In this document: in pieces, positions 25,791 to 34,348 of the stretch
How positions within the stretch are numbered: position 1 is the stretch's first letter
How the letters are laid out: the number at the start of each line of letters is the position of its first letter
Assembly (NCBI RefSeq): GCF_018881715.1
Contig: NZ_JACVPW010000001.1
Location: 769,337 to 833,336, forward strand
Source: Polynucleobacter parvulilacunae
Lineage (GTDB): Bacteria; Pseudomonadota; Gammaproteobacteria; Burkholderiales; Burkholderiaceae
Length of the DNA stretch: 64,000 nt
Reading direction: 5' to 3'
Notes under the pieces: generated by a model
The model's input: only the letters and a program-made list of their open reading frames with translations
The model's database searches: none
What the model was told of the DNA's origin: nothing
Position numbers and translations under genes: made by a program

Positions 25791-26423
25791 ATGGAATTGA
25801 CTCTAGATCTATTACTCATCCCCATTGCCTATTTAATAGGCTCCATTTCTTTTGCGGTGGTAGTGAGCAAATGTATGCGTTTACCCGATCCACATACCTA
25901 CGGCTCTGGCAATCCAGGCGCAACCAATGTTTTGCGTACTGGAAACAAATTAGCTGCAGTGCTTACCTTGATTGGTGATGGCTTGAAGGGCTACTTTGCC
26001 GTGATGCTGGCACGCATATTGCTTGGTAATGACTCGCTGACATCTACTACGAATTCATGGCTCTTATGCGGAGTTGTATTGGCGGTTTTTTTAGGACACC
26101 TCTTCCCAATCTTTCATGGTTTTAAGGGTGGGAAGGGCGTTGCTACAGCATGCGGCATTTTGTTTGGTGTTAATTGGATTTTGGGCGCAGCAACTTTAGG
26201 TACGTGGATTATTGTGGCCACGTTTATGCGTTACTCCTCATTGGCTGCATTAGCTGCTGCAGTATTTGGACCCATCTATTTTGTCTTTTTGTTTGGCTTT
26301 CAGCCGATGGGCCTTGCTCTTCTGGTGGTCTGCGCGCTGCTGATTTGGCGTCACCGTACGAATATTCAAAATTTGATGAATGGTACTGAGAGTCGTATTG
26401 GTAGTAAGAAGACTCCCAAGTAA
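25791..26423 (+). CDS. plsY: Glycerol-3-phosphate acyltransferase PlsY
   Basis: A 210-residue inner-membrane enzyme that moves an acyl group from acyl-phosphate to glycerol 3-phosphate, the first step of phospholipid synthesis. About five membrane helices are visible, with the conserved cytoplasmic motifs [16 protein letters not shown] (about residue 38) and [14 protein letters not shown] (about 107). The length is normal. Start is the ATG at 25791, 43 bases after xerD. Confidence 0.97.
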   Translation: MELTLDLLLIPIAYLIGSISFAVVVSKCMRLPDPHTYGSGNPGATNVLRTGNKLAAVLTLIGDGLKGYFAVMLARILLGNDSLTSTTNSWLLCGVVLAVFLGHLFPIFHGFKGGKGVATACGILFGVNWILGAATLGTWIIVATFMRYSSLAALAAAVFGPIYFVFLFGFQPMGLALLVVCALLIWRHRTNIQNLMNGTESRIGSKKTPK

Positions 26424-26427
26424 TTCT

Positions 26428-26483
26428 GTAACTCAGTAACGCAGTAACTCAGTAACTCAGCAATTAAGTAAATAAGCAAATAA
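26428..26483. repeat. 8-base tandem repeat, seven units
   Basis: Seven consecutive 8-base units are seen: GTAACTCA, GTAACGCA, GTAACTCA, GTAACTCA, GCAATTAA, GTAAATAA, GCAAATAA. The first four are nearly identical and the last three have diverged toward A/T. The array starts 4 bases after the plsY stop and ends 38 bases before the MAPEG gene. A period of 8 is not a codon multiple, but it lies outside coding sequence. Confidence 0.9.
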
Positions 26484-26521
26484 GTTCTTTATCAATCCTA
26501 AACCTCAACAGTAAGGCTGTC

Positions 26522-26893
26522 ATGACAATCGCATATGCTTGTGTTCTCTTTATGGGCCTATTTCCCTATGTAGCCGCTGGTATCGCTAAAAAAGGTTTTG
26601 AGGGTTATGACAACAGCATGCCAAGACAATGGCTTGCTAAGCAAACCGGCTTTAGAGCGAGAGCCAATGCCGCACAGGCGAACTTGTTTGAGTCCTTACC
26701 CTTGTTCTTTGCTGCAGTGATTATTGCCTCTATTGCAAATGCCCCGCAAGCCAGAATTGATTTATTGGCGCTGGGTTTTGTTGCTGCTCGTATTGCTTAC
26801 CTGATTTGTTATATCGCAAATTGGCCAACAACCCGCTCTATTGTTTGGTTGGTGGGAATCATTTGCGTGGTTGCTTTGTTTTTCCAGATTTAA
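26522..26893 (+). CDS. MAPEG-family membrane protein
   Basis: A 123-residue protein with four predicted membrane helices. The motif ARANAAQANLFESLPLFFAAVI (residues about 49-70) is characteristic of MAPEG proteins (membrane-associated proteins in eicosanoid and glutathione metabolism), with AARIAYLICYIANWPTTRSIVW following. Bacterial members of this size are mostly uncharacterised. folE follows 41 bases downstream. The 8-base repeat array lies directly upstream. Confidence 0.9.
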   Translation: MTIAYACVLFMGLFPYVAAGIAKKGFEGYDNSMPRQWLAKQTGFRARANAAQANLFESLPLFFAAVIIASIANAPQARIDLLALGFVAARIAYLICYIANWPTTRSIVWLVGIICVVALFFQI

Positions 26894-26934
26894 TAAAAAA
26901 TTATCTATACAAAATTTGAGACAAGAAGGTACTG

Positions 26935-27732
26935 ATGCCCGCTAAAAAAATAGCTAATAAAGCTGCTGCGAAGACTGTTAATAAGGCTAATACAAAGACG
27001 CCAAGTACGGTGGCAAAAAAGATAGCAAGCAAAAAAACGGTTACTAAAGATGATGGCGGAACACCATTATCAGTGGTTATTCGTCGTCGCATCGAGGCAC
27101 AAAAAGCGCGCTTTCATGCAAATGACAATATTGCTGCATTCATTAAGCCAGGTGAGCTGGAAGGTTTAGTGGATGAGGTTGCAGAGAAGATGCAGGCTGT
27201 CCTAGAGAGTCTCGTTATCGATACAGAAAACGATCACAACACCAAAAATACCAGTCGCCGTGTAGCAAAGATGTATGTCCAGGAAGTATTTAATGGTCGT
27301 TATGTTGATCAGCCGACCTTAACAAAGTTCCCAAATGTGAGTCGCCTAAATGAGCTCATGATTATTGGACCTATAACCGTGCGTAGCGCCTGCTCTCATC
27401 ATCTTTGCCCCATCATGGGCCGTATTTGGATTGGTGTATTGCCAAGCAAGGATTCGGCTTTAATTGGGCTATCTAAATATTCTCGCCTAACTGAGTGGGT
27501 CATGTGTCGCCCACAGATTCAGGAAGAGGCCGTAGTTGAGCTGGCAGATATGTTGGAGAAAAAGATTAAGCCAATCGGTGTTGCTGTGGTGATGGACGCA
27601 GATCACTTCTGCATGCAATGGCGCGGAGTCAAAGATCGTGACTCCAAGATGATCAATAGCGTGATGCGTGGAGCATTCTTAAAAGATTCCAATCTACGCA
27701 GAGAATTTCTTGCTTTGATAGATCGCAAATAA
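26935..27732 (+). CDS. folE: GTP cyclohydrolase I with a Lys/Ala-rich N-terminal tail
   Basis: FolE converts GTP to dihydroneopterin triphosphate, the first step of folate synthesis. The catalytic domain (about residues 75-265) has the zinc ligands in RSACSHHLCPIMGRIW and NDHNTKNTSRRVAKMYVQEVF. The first ~45 residues are unusual: a low-complexity tail of Lys, Ala, Thr and Asn (KKIANKAAAKTVNKANTK, then KKIASKKTVTK) resembling histone-H1-like tails. The ATG at 26935 has an AGAAGG ribosome site, which supports translation of the tail. Bacterial FolE is usually 180-220 residues. Confidence 0.95.
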   Translation: MPAKKIANKAAAKTVNKANTKTPSTVAKKIASKKTVTKDDGGTPLSVVIRRRIEAQKARFHANDNIAAFIKPGELEGLVDEVAEKMQAVLESLVIDTENDHNTKNTSRRVAKMYVQEVFNGRYVDQPTLTKFPNVSRLNELMIIGPITVRSACSHHLCPIMGRIWIGVLPSKDSALIGLSKYSRLTEWVMCRPQIQEEAVVELADMLEKKIKPIGVAVVMDADHFCMQWRGVKDRDSKMINSVMRGAFLKDSNLRREFLALIDRK

Positions 27733-27735
27733 GAA

Positions 27736-27954
27736 GTGAATCAAATCATAATACGCATTCTTTCTTTGATGGTTTTTGCAGCCGCAATGATTTCTTGCAC
27801 AAGTTTTCCATCCATAAATCAAGACCCCGCTAAAAATAATCAGATTTCATACAAGAAAGATTTGAAGGAGTGCCAGGAAGATTATCAAGAAACTCCTTCT
27901 GGAACCCATATCCGACAATGGATTAATTGCATGAAGCTCAAGGGCTGGAATTAA
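27736..27954 (+). CDS. Small lipoprotein of unknown function
   Basis: A 72-residue protein starting at a GTG 3 bases after the folE stop. It has a hydrophobic signal (IIIRILSLMVFAAAMISC) with Cys at residue 21 in a lipobox-like MISC, then a small domain with two more Cys (KECQEDY and INCMKLKGW) that could form a disulfide. I do not recognise the family. The tight spacing suggests expression with folE. Confidence 0.65.
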   Translation: MNQIIIRILSLMVFAAAMISCTSFPSINQDPAKNNQISYKKDLKECQEDYQETPSGTHIRQWINCMKLKGWN

Positions 27955-27979
27955 TCGACGCTTTTAGTAGGAGATTTTA

Positions 27980-27994
27980 TGAGAACAATTCTCA
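27980..27994. promoter_or_regulatory. Fur-box-like inverted repeat upstream of the HiPIP gene
   Basis: TGAGAACAATTCTCA matches the 7-1-7 Fur site TGAGAATNATTCTCA at all but one defined position. It lies about 145 bases before the iron-sulfur protein gene at 28139 and 26 bases after the small lipoprotein gene. Control by iron would make sense for a [4Fe-4S] protein; this is an inference from the site alone. Confidence 0.5.
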
Positions 27995-28138
27995 TCTATA
28001 TTCCTATATAAATCATTGACTTAGGTGGCAGCTAGCATCCCTAAATCTTCTCCACTATGATCTTCTCTAGTTTTCAAAGGTGCGTATTTATCTAAGATGC
28101 GCGTGCAAGTTAATCACTGATTTATTTTTGGAGAATCC

Positions 28139-28447
28139 ATGAAAAATAGTCGTCGCCAATTTATGATTTTGTCTGCTGCTGGTGCCTGTACTTTGGCATT
28201 GAACGGTAAGGTTCAAGCTCAAGCAATGGTTGCAGAAACTGATCCACAAGCTGCTGCATTGGGTTACAAAGCAGATGCCTCCAAGGTAGATAAAGCAAAG
28301 TATGCTAAATACGCTGCTGGTCAACAATGTAGCAACTGTGCATTGTTCCAAGGTAAAGCGGATGCTGCTGCTGGTGGTTGCTCATTGTTTGCTGGTAAGC
28401 AAGTTGCTGGTAAGGGCTGGTGTTCTGCATACGCTAAGAAAGCTTAA
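28139..28447 (+). CDS. High-potential iron-sulfur protein (HiPIP)
   Basis: A 102-residue periplasmic electron carrier. It has a twin-arginine signal (SRRQFMILSAAGACTLAL) with cleavage near VQAQA, and four Cys at 64, 67, 81 and 95 (CSNCALF, GGCSLFAGKQV, GWCSAY), spaced as in HiPIPs for one [4Fe-4S] cluster. A GGAGAATCC ribosome site precedes the ATG. HiPIPs pass electrons between cytochrome bc1 and a terminal oxidase or photosynthetic reaction centre; the partner here is not in the window. Confidence 0.95.
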   Translation: MKNSRRQFMILSAAGACTLALNGKVQAQAMVAETDPQAAALGYKADASKVDKAKYAKYAAGQQCSNCALFQGKADAAAGGCSLFAGKQVAGKGWCSAYAKKA

Positions 28448-28483
28448 TTACAGCATTTTCTAGCAAACCCTTTTAGGGTAAAC

Positions 28484-28544
28484 AAAAAAGCCACCATTTG
28501 AACTGACCCCCAGTAGTTGGGCAGTTTAGTTAGGTGGCTTTTTT
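28484..28544 (+). terminator. Terminator hairpin with a 37-base inserted loop
   Basis: A perfect 12-base-pair outer stem (28484-28495, AAAAAAGCCACC, with 28533-28544) gives a T-rich 3' side on either strand, serving both the HiPIP gene and the convergent lipoprotein gene. The loop is unusually long (28496-28532) and contains a second hairpin, AACTG...CAGTT (28501-28505 with 28522-28526). The loop looks like a foreign insertion into an ordinary terminator. Confidence 0.8.
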
Positions 28545-28559
28545 ATTACGCTGCTGGAG

Positions 28560-30668
28560 TTAATTACTGTATGAATATGCCGAGTAAATAACTGTGTCGG
28601 AGGGGTCTCTGCCCTGGACACCAATCCAGCTTCTGCCTCTGTATGTTCCGGAAGGTACAGTGCTTGCAGTTGGTGCACTTGGGAATACGCCAGATGTGTT
28701 GGTGATGGATGCTGTCACGCTGCCGATAGTTGCAGAAACAGGAAGGTTCTTATTTAGAGAAACTAGAGACTGAGTGCTTGATTGAAATTGAATATAGGCA
28801 GACTTGGCGGGTAGGGCAAATGCAGAACGTTTCCAGCCAATATTAATCGTAGCGCCACCCGGGAACGGATTGGCAGCTGTCGAATACATTTGATCTAGGG
28901 TTGCTTGATCAAGCTCTAGCCATTGGTATTTAGCTAATTCAGCGGTAGTTGGTGGACGACCTTTTAGACGCTCAACAACATAAGTGGTATTTCCAGTGGT
29001 GCCGTCATAGATTTTAAAAACATAAGGAGTAAATGGGGTAATGGCGCCTATGACAGCATCTACTGAGGCACGGCCGCTTGCAGTGTAATTTGCTATTGCT
29101 GCAATACTGCCGCCTTGACTGTTTGCGCGAATGCTTGGATCAAACGCAACATCCAAGGATTTATTTGGATCAATGGCTACACCATTCAGTTTGTACACGC
29201 TAGTGCAGCCTGCGCCACTCATATTGGTTGTTATGTCAACAGCCAAAACCAACTGAGTATTACAGCTTGAATTACTGGTATTGCGCTTATAAAAAAGTCC
29301 AGCTACCGGTAAGCCTGGGCCTGTGACATTGACATAGGAGCATGCGCTACCTGTGCACGATGTTCCGGGGTTGGAGGCATTGCCGCCAGATGAGGCAAAG
29401 ATAGTTGAAGATAAGTTATTAACCGTTAAGTCAATAAATGGAGAGATGGCTGAAAAGTAAGCGCTTGGAATGGAGTATGAGGAATTTACCTCTATTTGTC
29501 TCATGGCCATGCCGGTGATGCCGACGTTAAAACTTCTCTGGTTGCCAGTTAACTGCCAAGTTCCGTTGGGGCTCTCGCTTGATGTATTGCCTGATACCGT
29601 GACTTTTGAGATTACGGTAAGCAAAGAAAAGTACACTCCATCAGCTCTCAAACCAGAAATTTTTACTAATGCTCTAGTAGGTGTGAAAAAGCGAATAATC
29701 TCGGGTTTCTTAAATGTTGCGCCATCATAGGTTGTGTTCATCCAACCCGAGAGATCTTGCACTAACGTTTTTGCATTATTTAGGTAGTCAGGCGCTGCAA
29801 TTCCAGTGGTGCACAAAGCATTGCTAGCTCTGCCTGAGGCATAAGGAATCGCAAAGCATTTATTAAGTGCGTCTTGTAGGTAGTTGGCTACAGTAAAGTC
29901 TCTCACAACAAGCGAGCTTGGTAACGCAGATAGTGAGCTTGTGTTGCTAGCAATCAATAAAGCATTGCTGCTATTCGGTGTGCTTGGGCTTGGTGCTGTA
30001 GAGGTTGGGGCCATATCATCGATGGTTGCACCATCTTTGGCAAACAAGATGGCGCCTGTACCAGGTTGCACCCCAAAGGTTAGATTATCTAAAAGTCTGT
30101 CAAATCCAGTACCGTTAGCGGTGGCAGTATCAGTCATTGGATTGAAGTTTGATTTTGCTCCGGAAGCACTTGCAAGTCCTCCAAGAGCAGTATTTAGTAA
30201 TGCTGTGGCATTACTAATGCTTGTTGCGGTTACAGAGCCCAAGTTTGAACTTAGCGCAGCAGGATCGCTGCCTGATGAAAGTAGTGTTGCAATAGCATTA
30301 GTAAGTGGGTTGATATTCGCAGTGCTTGAGGATCCCGCTGCTGGTGCATCCGAAACGATAGATGCTTGAGTAGTTTGTGCGTCTCCAACGGCTCCGGTTG
30401 CTACGATTACAAATGGAGCGGTTAGGCCAGTAACATCTATTGAATAAGTTCCATCTTCATTTGCAGTAGTGTTAGCAGTTTTGCCATTCTTATCGGTTAA
30501 TAGAATTAGTGCGCCCGATAGCGGGGCCCCTGTTGCCGCAACGCCAGAAACGCTGCTTGATCCAGGAGTGGATGAGCTAGAACTGCTACCCCCACCCCCT
30601 CCGCACGCTGTTAATGTCAAAATGATTATGCAAGCCAAAGCGATGCCCAATTGACGCAAAGAGTTCAT
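28560..30668 (-). CDS. Large Gly/Ser-linker lipoprotein
   Basis: A 702-residue lipoprotein: signal peptide with lipobox LTAC (Cys at about residue 22), then Gly5-Ser6 and a Ser-rich linker. An Ig-like/carboxypeptidase-regulatory-like domain follows (about 40-105: SGVAATGAPLSGALILL, NEDGTYSIDVTGLTAPFVI), then a helical Ala/Ser-rich domain (110-270) and a long beta-rich C-terminal part. The architecture of the first 250 residues parallels the NHL lipoprotein at 19393. Probably on the outer membrane surface. The function is unknown. Confidence 0.8.
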   Translation of the reverse strand: MNSLRQLGIALACIIILTLTACGGGGGSSSSSSTPGSSSVSGVAATGAPLSGALILLTDKNGKTANTTANEDGTYSIDVTGLTAPFVIVATGAVGDAQTTQASIVSDAPAAGSSSTANINPLTNAIATLLSSGSDPAALSSNLGSVTATSISNATALLNTALGGLASASGAKSNFNPMTDTATANGTGFDRLLDNLTFGVQPGTGAILFAKDGATIDDMAPTSTAPSPSTPNSSNALLIASNTSSLSALPSSLVVRDFTVANYLQDALNKCFAIPYASGRASNALCTTGIAAPDYLNNAKTLVQDLSGWMNTTYDGATFKKPEIIRFFTPTRALVKISGLRADGVYFSLLTVISKVTVSGNTSSESPNGTWQLTGNQRSFNVGITGMAMRQIEVNSSYSIPSAYFSAISPFIDLTVNNLSSTIFASSGGNASNPGTSCTGSACSYVNVTGPGLPVAGLFYKRNTSNSSCNTQLVLAVDITTNMSGAGCTSVYKLNGVAIDPNKSLDVAFDPSIRANSQGGSIAAIANYTASGRASVDAVIGAITPFTPYVFKIYDGTTGNTTYVVERLKGRPPTTAELAKYQWLELDQATLDQMYSTAANPFPGGATINIGWKRSAFALPAKSAYIQFQSSTQSLVSLNKNLPVSATIGSVTASITNTSGVFPSAPTASTVPSGTYRGRSWIGVQGRDPSDTVIYSAYSYSN

Positions 30669-30887
30669 AAATCCCCCGATATTTAACTGCTTATATTAAT
30701 TAGATTGATCCTGAACTTTATATTGAAAATAAGTTTCAAATTCATGACTTATCTAGGAGTTACCCTTAATTTGGTAAGCTATCCTTATTGATGCGTTGCA
30801 AAATCATAATTAAAGAGCAATCAGGGGTAAGCGCTATTTTGAATAAGATAGACCGAGATAAGGCTACCCATCACTAATGAGCCAATC

Positions 30888-31442
30888 ATGAGTCAATCAC
30901 TTAAGCAATTTCTCCTGCAAATAACTAAACGCTATAGCTTTTACTTTGGCGGAGACCAACCGGCGGTGGCTTGGAATGAGCGATTGCGCTCAGTATTTGG
31001 TGCTTTTATTGGGCTTATGTTAGTAATCACTTCCGCTAAGTACCTTGGGGAGCTTAGTGGCATAGATGAATGGCTTATGGCTTCCTTGGGGGCAAGTGCT
31101 TTATTGGTATTTGCTCTTCCACAGAGCCCTATGGCTCAGCCTTGGGCTGTGATTGCCGGAAATACCCTCTCAGCCCTTATTGGAATCAGCTGCTTTCATC
31201 TCATTGGTGAGCCATTATTGGCGCTACCGGCTGCCGCTGCTATATCCATCATGGGCATGTTTATCCTCCGCTGTCTGCATCCACCCGCAGCCGCAGTGGC
31301 ATTGATAGCGGTTTTAGGCCATATTGCCCATTACCGCTATGCCATTTTTCCAGTCATGGTCGACTCAGTCTTATTGGTGCTGGCTGGGGCGGTTTACAGC
31401 AATCTGACTGGCAAGCGCTACCCTAATAGGCCAGGAAAATAA
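30888..31442 (+). CDS. HPP-family integral membrane protein
   Basis: A 184-residue protein with four to five membrane helices and the HPP signature LRCLHPPAAAVALIAVL (about residues 128-144), which names the family. The WLMASLGASALLVFALPQSPMAQPW segment is also typical. Some HPP proteins have been implicated in nitrite transport in chloroplasts and cyanobacteria; the substrate here cannot be told. The stop is followed directly by a terminator hairpin. Confidence 0.92.
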   Translation: MSQSLKQFLLQITKRYSFYFGGDQPAVAWNERLRSVFGAFIGLMLVITSAKYLGELSGIDEWLMASLGASALLVFALPQSPMAQPWAVIAGNTLSALIGISCFHLIGEPLLALPAAAAISIMGMFILRCLHPPAAAVALIAVLGHIAHYRYAIFPVMVDSVLLVLAGAVYSNLTGKRYPNRPGK

Positions 31443-31444
31443 AA

Positions 31445-31463
31445 AAAGGGGCAAAGCCCCTTT
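31445..31463 (-). terminator. Intrinsic terminator of the 48-residue gene
   Basis: An 8-base-pair stem (31445-31452 with 31456-31463, loop AAA) is followed by a seven-base T run on the minus strand (31441-31447, the inner part of which is in the stem). It sits 20 bases after the small minus-strand gene and 2 bases after the HPP gene, so it may serve both. Confidence 0.8.
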
Positions 31464-31483
31464 GCTTGCAAAATATCGCAGGT

Positions 31484-31630
31484 TTATTTGATGCGTCCAG
31501 CTGCAATCGAGGCTTTGCAGTCTTTAATTGCATAGTTTTGGTATTTACCTGCATTTTCCTTGCGGATAGATTGACCGCATTCGGTTAACGAGTTGCGAAG
31601 GTTGATCTTAGGGATATTGCTTGTTGTCAT
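31484..31630 (-). CDS. Small uncharacterised protein (48 residues)
   Basis: A complete small reading frame with its own strong ribosome site (AAGGAG, 6 bases before the ATG at 31628-31630) and its own terminator. The product begins MTTSNIPKINLRNSLTECG and ends AIKDCKASIAAGRIK. It is soluble and basic, with two Cys (residues 18 and 38) and no signal peptide or membrane helix. I do not recognise a family. The combination of ribosome site, stop and terminator makes it very likely a real gene, standing alone between the HPP gene and manC. Confidence 0.72.
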   Translation of the reverse strand: MTTSNIPKINLRNSLTECGQSIRKENAGKYQNYAIKDCKASIAAGRIK

Positions 31631-31780
31631 GCTGACTCCTTATTTATAGTTTTAAATGCCGGCGCGTAATAGCATTTCCTATTGTGCGCCCTGATCATTT
31701 TATTAAATAATTGGGGCTGTGAAGCAAGCTAAAGCCTATAAAATAAGACCAATTAAGATAAAAAGGCTTTCGATAGACAA

Positions 31781-33256
31781 ATGGCGTTAGTTATCCCAGT
31801 CATCCTTTGTGGGGGGTCCGGCACCAGACTTTGGCCTTTGTCTCGTTCTGGCTTCCCGAAGCAATTCTTGGTGTTATCGGGGGATGGTTCATCCCAGAGT
31901 CTTTTTCAGCAAGCAGTGGGGAGAATTAACTCCATAGCTAGCCCTGATATTCAGTTTGGCAATACATTGGTAGTAAGCAATGAAGATCATCGATTTTTGG
32001 TGTTGGATCAATTGCGTGAGCTGCCATCGATTAATGCAACATTGCTACTAGAGCCTGTCGGAAGAAATACGGCACCCGCTTTGACTATGGCGGCGCTTTG
32101 CGCACAGCAATTGGCTAACAAGCAAGACCCTATTTTGGTCATTACGCCTGCAGATCAAACCATTCAAAATCAAGGAGCTTTTACTAAGGCCTTACAAGAT
32201 TGCATTCAGTCTGTAGAGGACGCGACGAACTCAATTGCTATTTTAGGTATTACGCCAACCGCACCAGAAACTGGTTATGGCTATATTCAGCGCACAGATA
32301 ACAAAGATGTAAATAATGCTTATGAGGTCAAGCGGTTCGTGGAGAAGCCGGACAGTAAGACTGCACAGAGCTACCTAGTTGAAGGCTCATACCTCTGGAA
32401 TAGCGGTATGTTTGTTATGAAGGCTAGCACTTGGTTATCTAGCTTAAAAGAATTCCGTCCTGATATTTATGAGGCTACGCAAAAAGCCTGGAAGAATAAA
32501 ACTGAGGATGTATCAGGTGGCGTGGGCTTTATTCGTCCTGGTAAAGAAGAATTTAAAAACATCCCAAGTGAGTCTATCGACTATGCCGTCATTGAAAAGT
32601 GCCCAGGATCTCACTTTCCAATCAAAATGGTTGAGTTAAATGCGGGCTGGAGTGATCTGGGCGCATGGGATGCGGTTTGGCAAGTAGGTAAGCAGGATGA
32701 AAATGGCAATGTAACCACCGGTGATACTTTGCTTACGAATTCTAAAAACTCCTTAGTGCATGCTAGTAGTCGTTTAGTGAGCGTCGTTGGGATTGAAAAT
32801 CTAGTAATTGTCGAAACGGCGGATGCAGTACTTATTGCCGATCGAAAAAATAGTCAAGATGTCAAAAGTATTGTGACTCAACTGGAAGCGCAAGGGCGCG
32901 AAGAAAAGAATCTTCATCGCAAGGTAGCGAGACCATGGGGTTGGTATGACAGTGTTGATGAAGGTGAGCGTTTTAAGGTTAAACGTATACAGGTCAAGCC
33001 TGGAGCAAGTCTCTCATTGCAAATGCATCATCATCGCGCAGAACATTGGGTGGTAGTGAAAGGGGTTGCTGAGATTACTAATGGCGACCAAGTGATTATC
33101 CTAAAAGAGAATCAAAGTACTTTTATTCCACAAGGGCAAACCCATCGCTTAGCCAATCCCGGTAGTGAGCCGCTCGAGATCATTGAGGTGCAATCCGGTA
33201 GTTATCTAGGCGAAGATGACATTGTGCGTTTTGAAGATACCTATGGACGAGATTAG
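31781..33256 (+). CDS. manC: Mannose-1-phosphate guanylyltransferase / mannose-6-phosphate isomerase
   Basis: A 491-residue bifunctional type II enzyme making GDP-mannose. The N-terminal nucleotidyltransferase shows LCGGSGTRLWPLSRSGFPKQ and ITPADQTIQN; the C-terminal cupin (about residues 375-485) has VARPWGWYDSVDEGERFKVK and the metal-site LQMHHHRAEHWVVV. It opens the polysaccharide locus, 252 bases ahead of wzm. The phosphomannomutase needed alongside it is not in this window. A TATAAA at 31737-31742 may be part of its promoter. Confidence 0.95.
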   Translation: MALVIPVILCGGSGTRLWPLSRSGFPKQFLVLSGDGSSQSLFQQAVGRINSIASPDIQFGNTLVVSNEDHRFLVLDQLRELPSINATLLLEPVGRNTAPALTMAALCAQQLANKQDPILVITPADQTIQNQGAFTKALQDCIQSVEDATNSIAILGITPTAPETGYGYIQRTDNKDVNNAYEVKRFVEKPDSKTAQSYLVEGSYLWNSGMFVMKASTWLSSLKEFRPDIYEATQKAWKNKTEDVSGGVGFIRPGKEEFKNIPSESIDYAVIEKCPGSHFPIKMVELNAGWSDLGAWDAVWQVGKQDENGNVTTGDTLLTNSKNSLVHASSRLVSVVGIENLVIVETADAVLIADRKNSQDVKSIVTQLEAQGREEKNLHRKVARPWGWYDSVDEGERFKVKRIQVKPGASLSLQMHHHRAEHWVVVKGVAEITNGDQVIILKENQSTFIPQGQTHRLANPGSEPLEIIEVQSGSYLGEDDIVRFEDTYGRD

Positions 33257-33508
33257 TGGCTCCCTTTTCGCTTAATGGTCAGTGAGTTTTTGGGACTTGG
33301 ATATAGGTCTTTAGTGGACTCTTAGGGGATTGCCCTGGCTGATATTTAATATCTGAGTATTAATATCGAAGAAATGATTCGAATTTTGCTTGGTTATCTA
33401 GCTATAACCTTTATAATCATGTGAATGATCATCCATCACTATTATTAAGTAAATGCGTTTTGATAAGTTGCTTGCCCCTTCGTAATTAGCCGTTTTTATA
33501 AGAGTTGT

Positions 33509-34348
33509 ATGAATTTTCAAAACCCCCACCGCCCTCAGCCGGCTTCCTTCAGATCTTTGATTAAAAGTATATTGATTCATCGTCATTTAATCATTCAAAT
33601 GATTAAGCGCGAAGTTGTTGGTCGATACAAGGGGTCTATTTTTGGCTTGGCTTGGTCATTTTTAAATCCTATTTTGATGTTGGCTATTTACACCTTTGTT
33701 TTTTCGGTCGTTTTCAAAGCTCGCTGGGGAGAGGGTGGCGTTGAAAGTAAAGCCCAGTTTGCGCTTTTAGTTTTTGTCGGGATGATAGTTTTAGGCTTAT
33801 TTACTGAGGCAGTTAATCGTTCGCCAAGTGTAATTTTGGGTAATGCTAATTATGTAAAAAAAGTTGTGTTCCCATTGGAAATTCTGCCTATTATCAGTTT
33901 GGGTGCTGCACTTTTTCATGCGGCAATCAGTTTTTTGGTTTTGTCAGTTGCTTTGGTGGCAATTAACCATCAGTTTCACTGGACCATAATTTTTGCTCCT
34001 TTAGTGTTCGCCCCCCTTGTGTTCTTTACTCTGGGGGTGACTTGGATGCTTGCATCACTTGGTGTGTTTATGCGTGACGTAGGGCAAACCATCGGAATTT
34101 TGACAACAATCCTGATGTTTATGTCACCGGTATTTTATCCAGTGAGTGCATTGCCCACACGGTTTCAAAGCGTGATGCTACTAAATCCCCTTACTTTTAT
34201 TATTGAACAGTTAAGAGCGGTTGCGATTGCGGGAGTATCACCCAATTGGTCGGGATTGGCTATTTATTCAGCCGTAGCTTTATTGGTAATGTGGCTAGGA
34301 TACGCATGGTTTCAGAAAACGAGGAAAGGTTTTGCAGATGTCCTCTAA
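33509..34348 (+). CDS. wzm: Polysaccharide ABC transporter permease (Wzm)
   Basis: A 279-residue ABC-2 type permease with six membrane helices and the family start KREVVGRYKGSIFGLAWSFL. It forms the inner-membrane channel that exports a finished O-antigen or capsule chain on undecaprenyl diphosphate. It overlaps the ATPase gene by 11 bases. It is the first gene of a nearly gapless run reaching 49692. No convincing promoter is visible in the 252 bases before it, apart from AT-rich stretches near 33350-33420. Confidence 0.94.
   Translation: MNFQNPHRPQPASFRSLIKSILIHRHLIIQMIKREVVGRYKGSIFGLAWSFLNPILMLAIYTFVFSVVFKARWGEGGVESKAQFALLVFVGMIVLGLFTEAVNRSPSVILGNANYVKKVVFPLEILPIISLGAALFHAAISFLVLSVALVAINHQFHWTIIFAPLVFAPLVFFTLGVTWMLASLGVFMRDVGQTIGILTTILMFMSPVFYPVSALPTRFQSVMLLNPLTFIIEQLRAVAIAGVSPNWSGLAIYSAVALLVMWLGYAWFQKTRKGFADVL

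Noticed and set aside
27979..28011. Ten-codon leader peptide with AGGAG before the HiPIP gene
   Set aside because: Too short, no attenuator hairpins or regulatory codon run; its palindrome is better explained as a Fur-like site.
29884..30369. 161-residue frame opposite the Gly/Ser lipoprotein
   Set aside because: It is a shadow of a low-complexity coding region on the other strand; no ribosome site or family motif.
33257..33508. JUMPstart/ops-type antitermination element before wzm
   Set aside because: No GGCGGTAG-like ops core is present, and RfaH control of this type is not expected in this group; nothing else definable was seen in these 252 bases.
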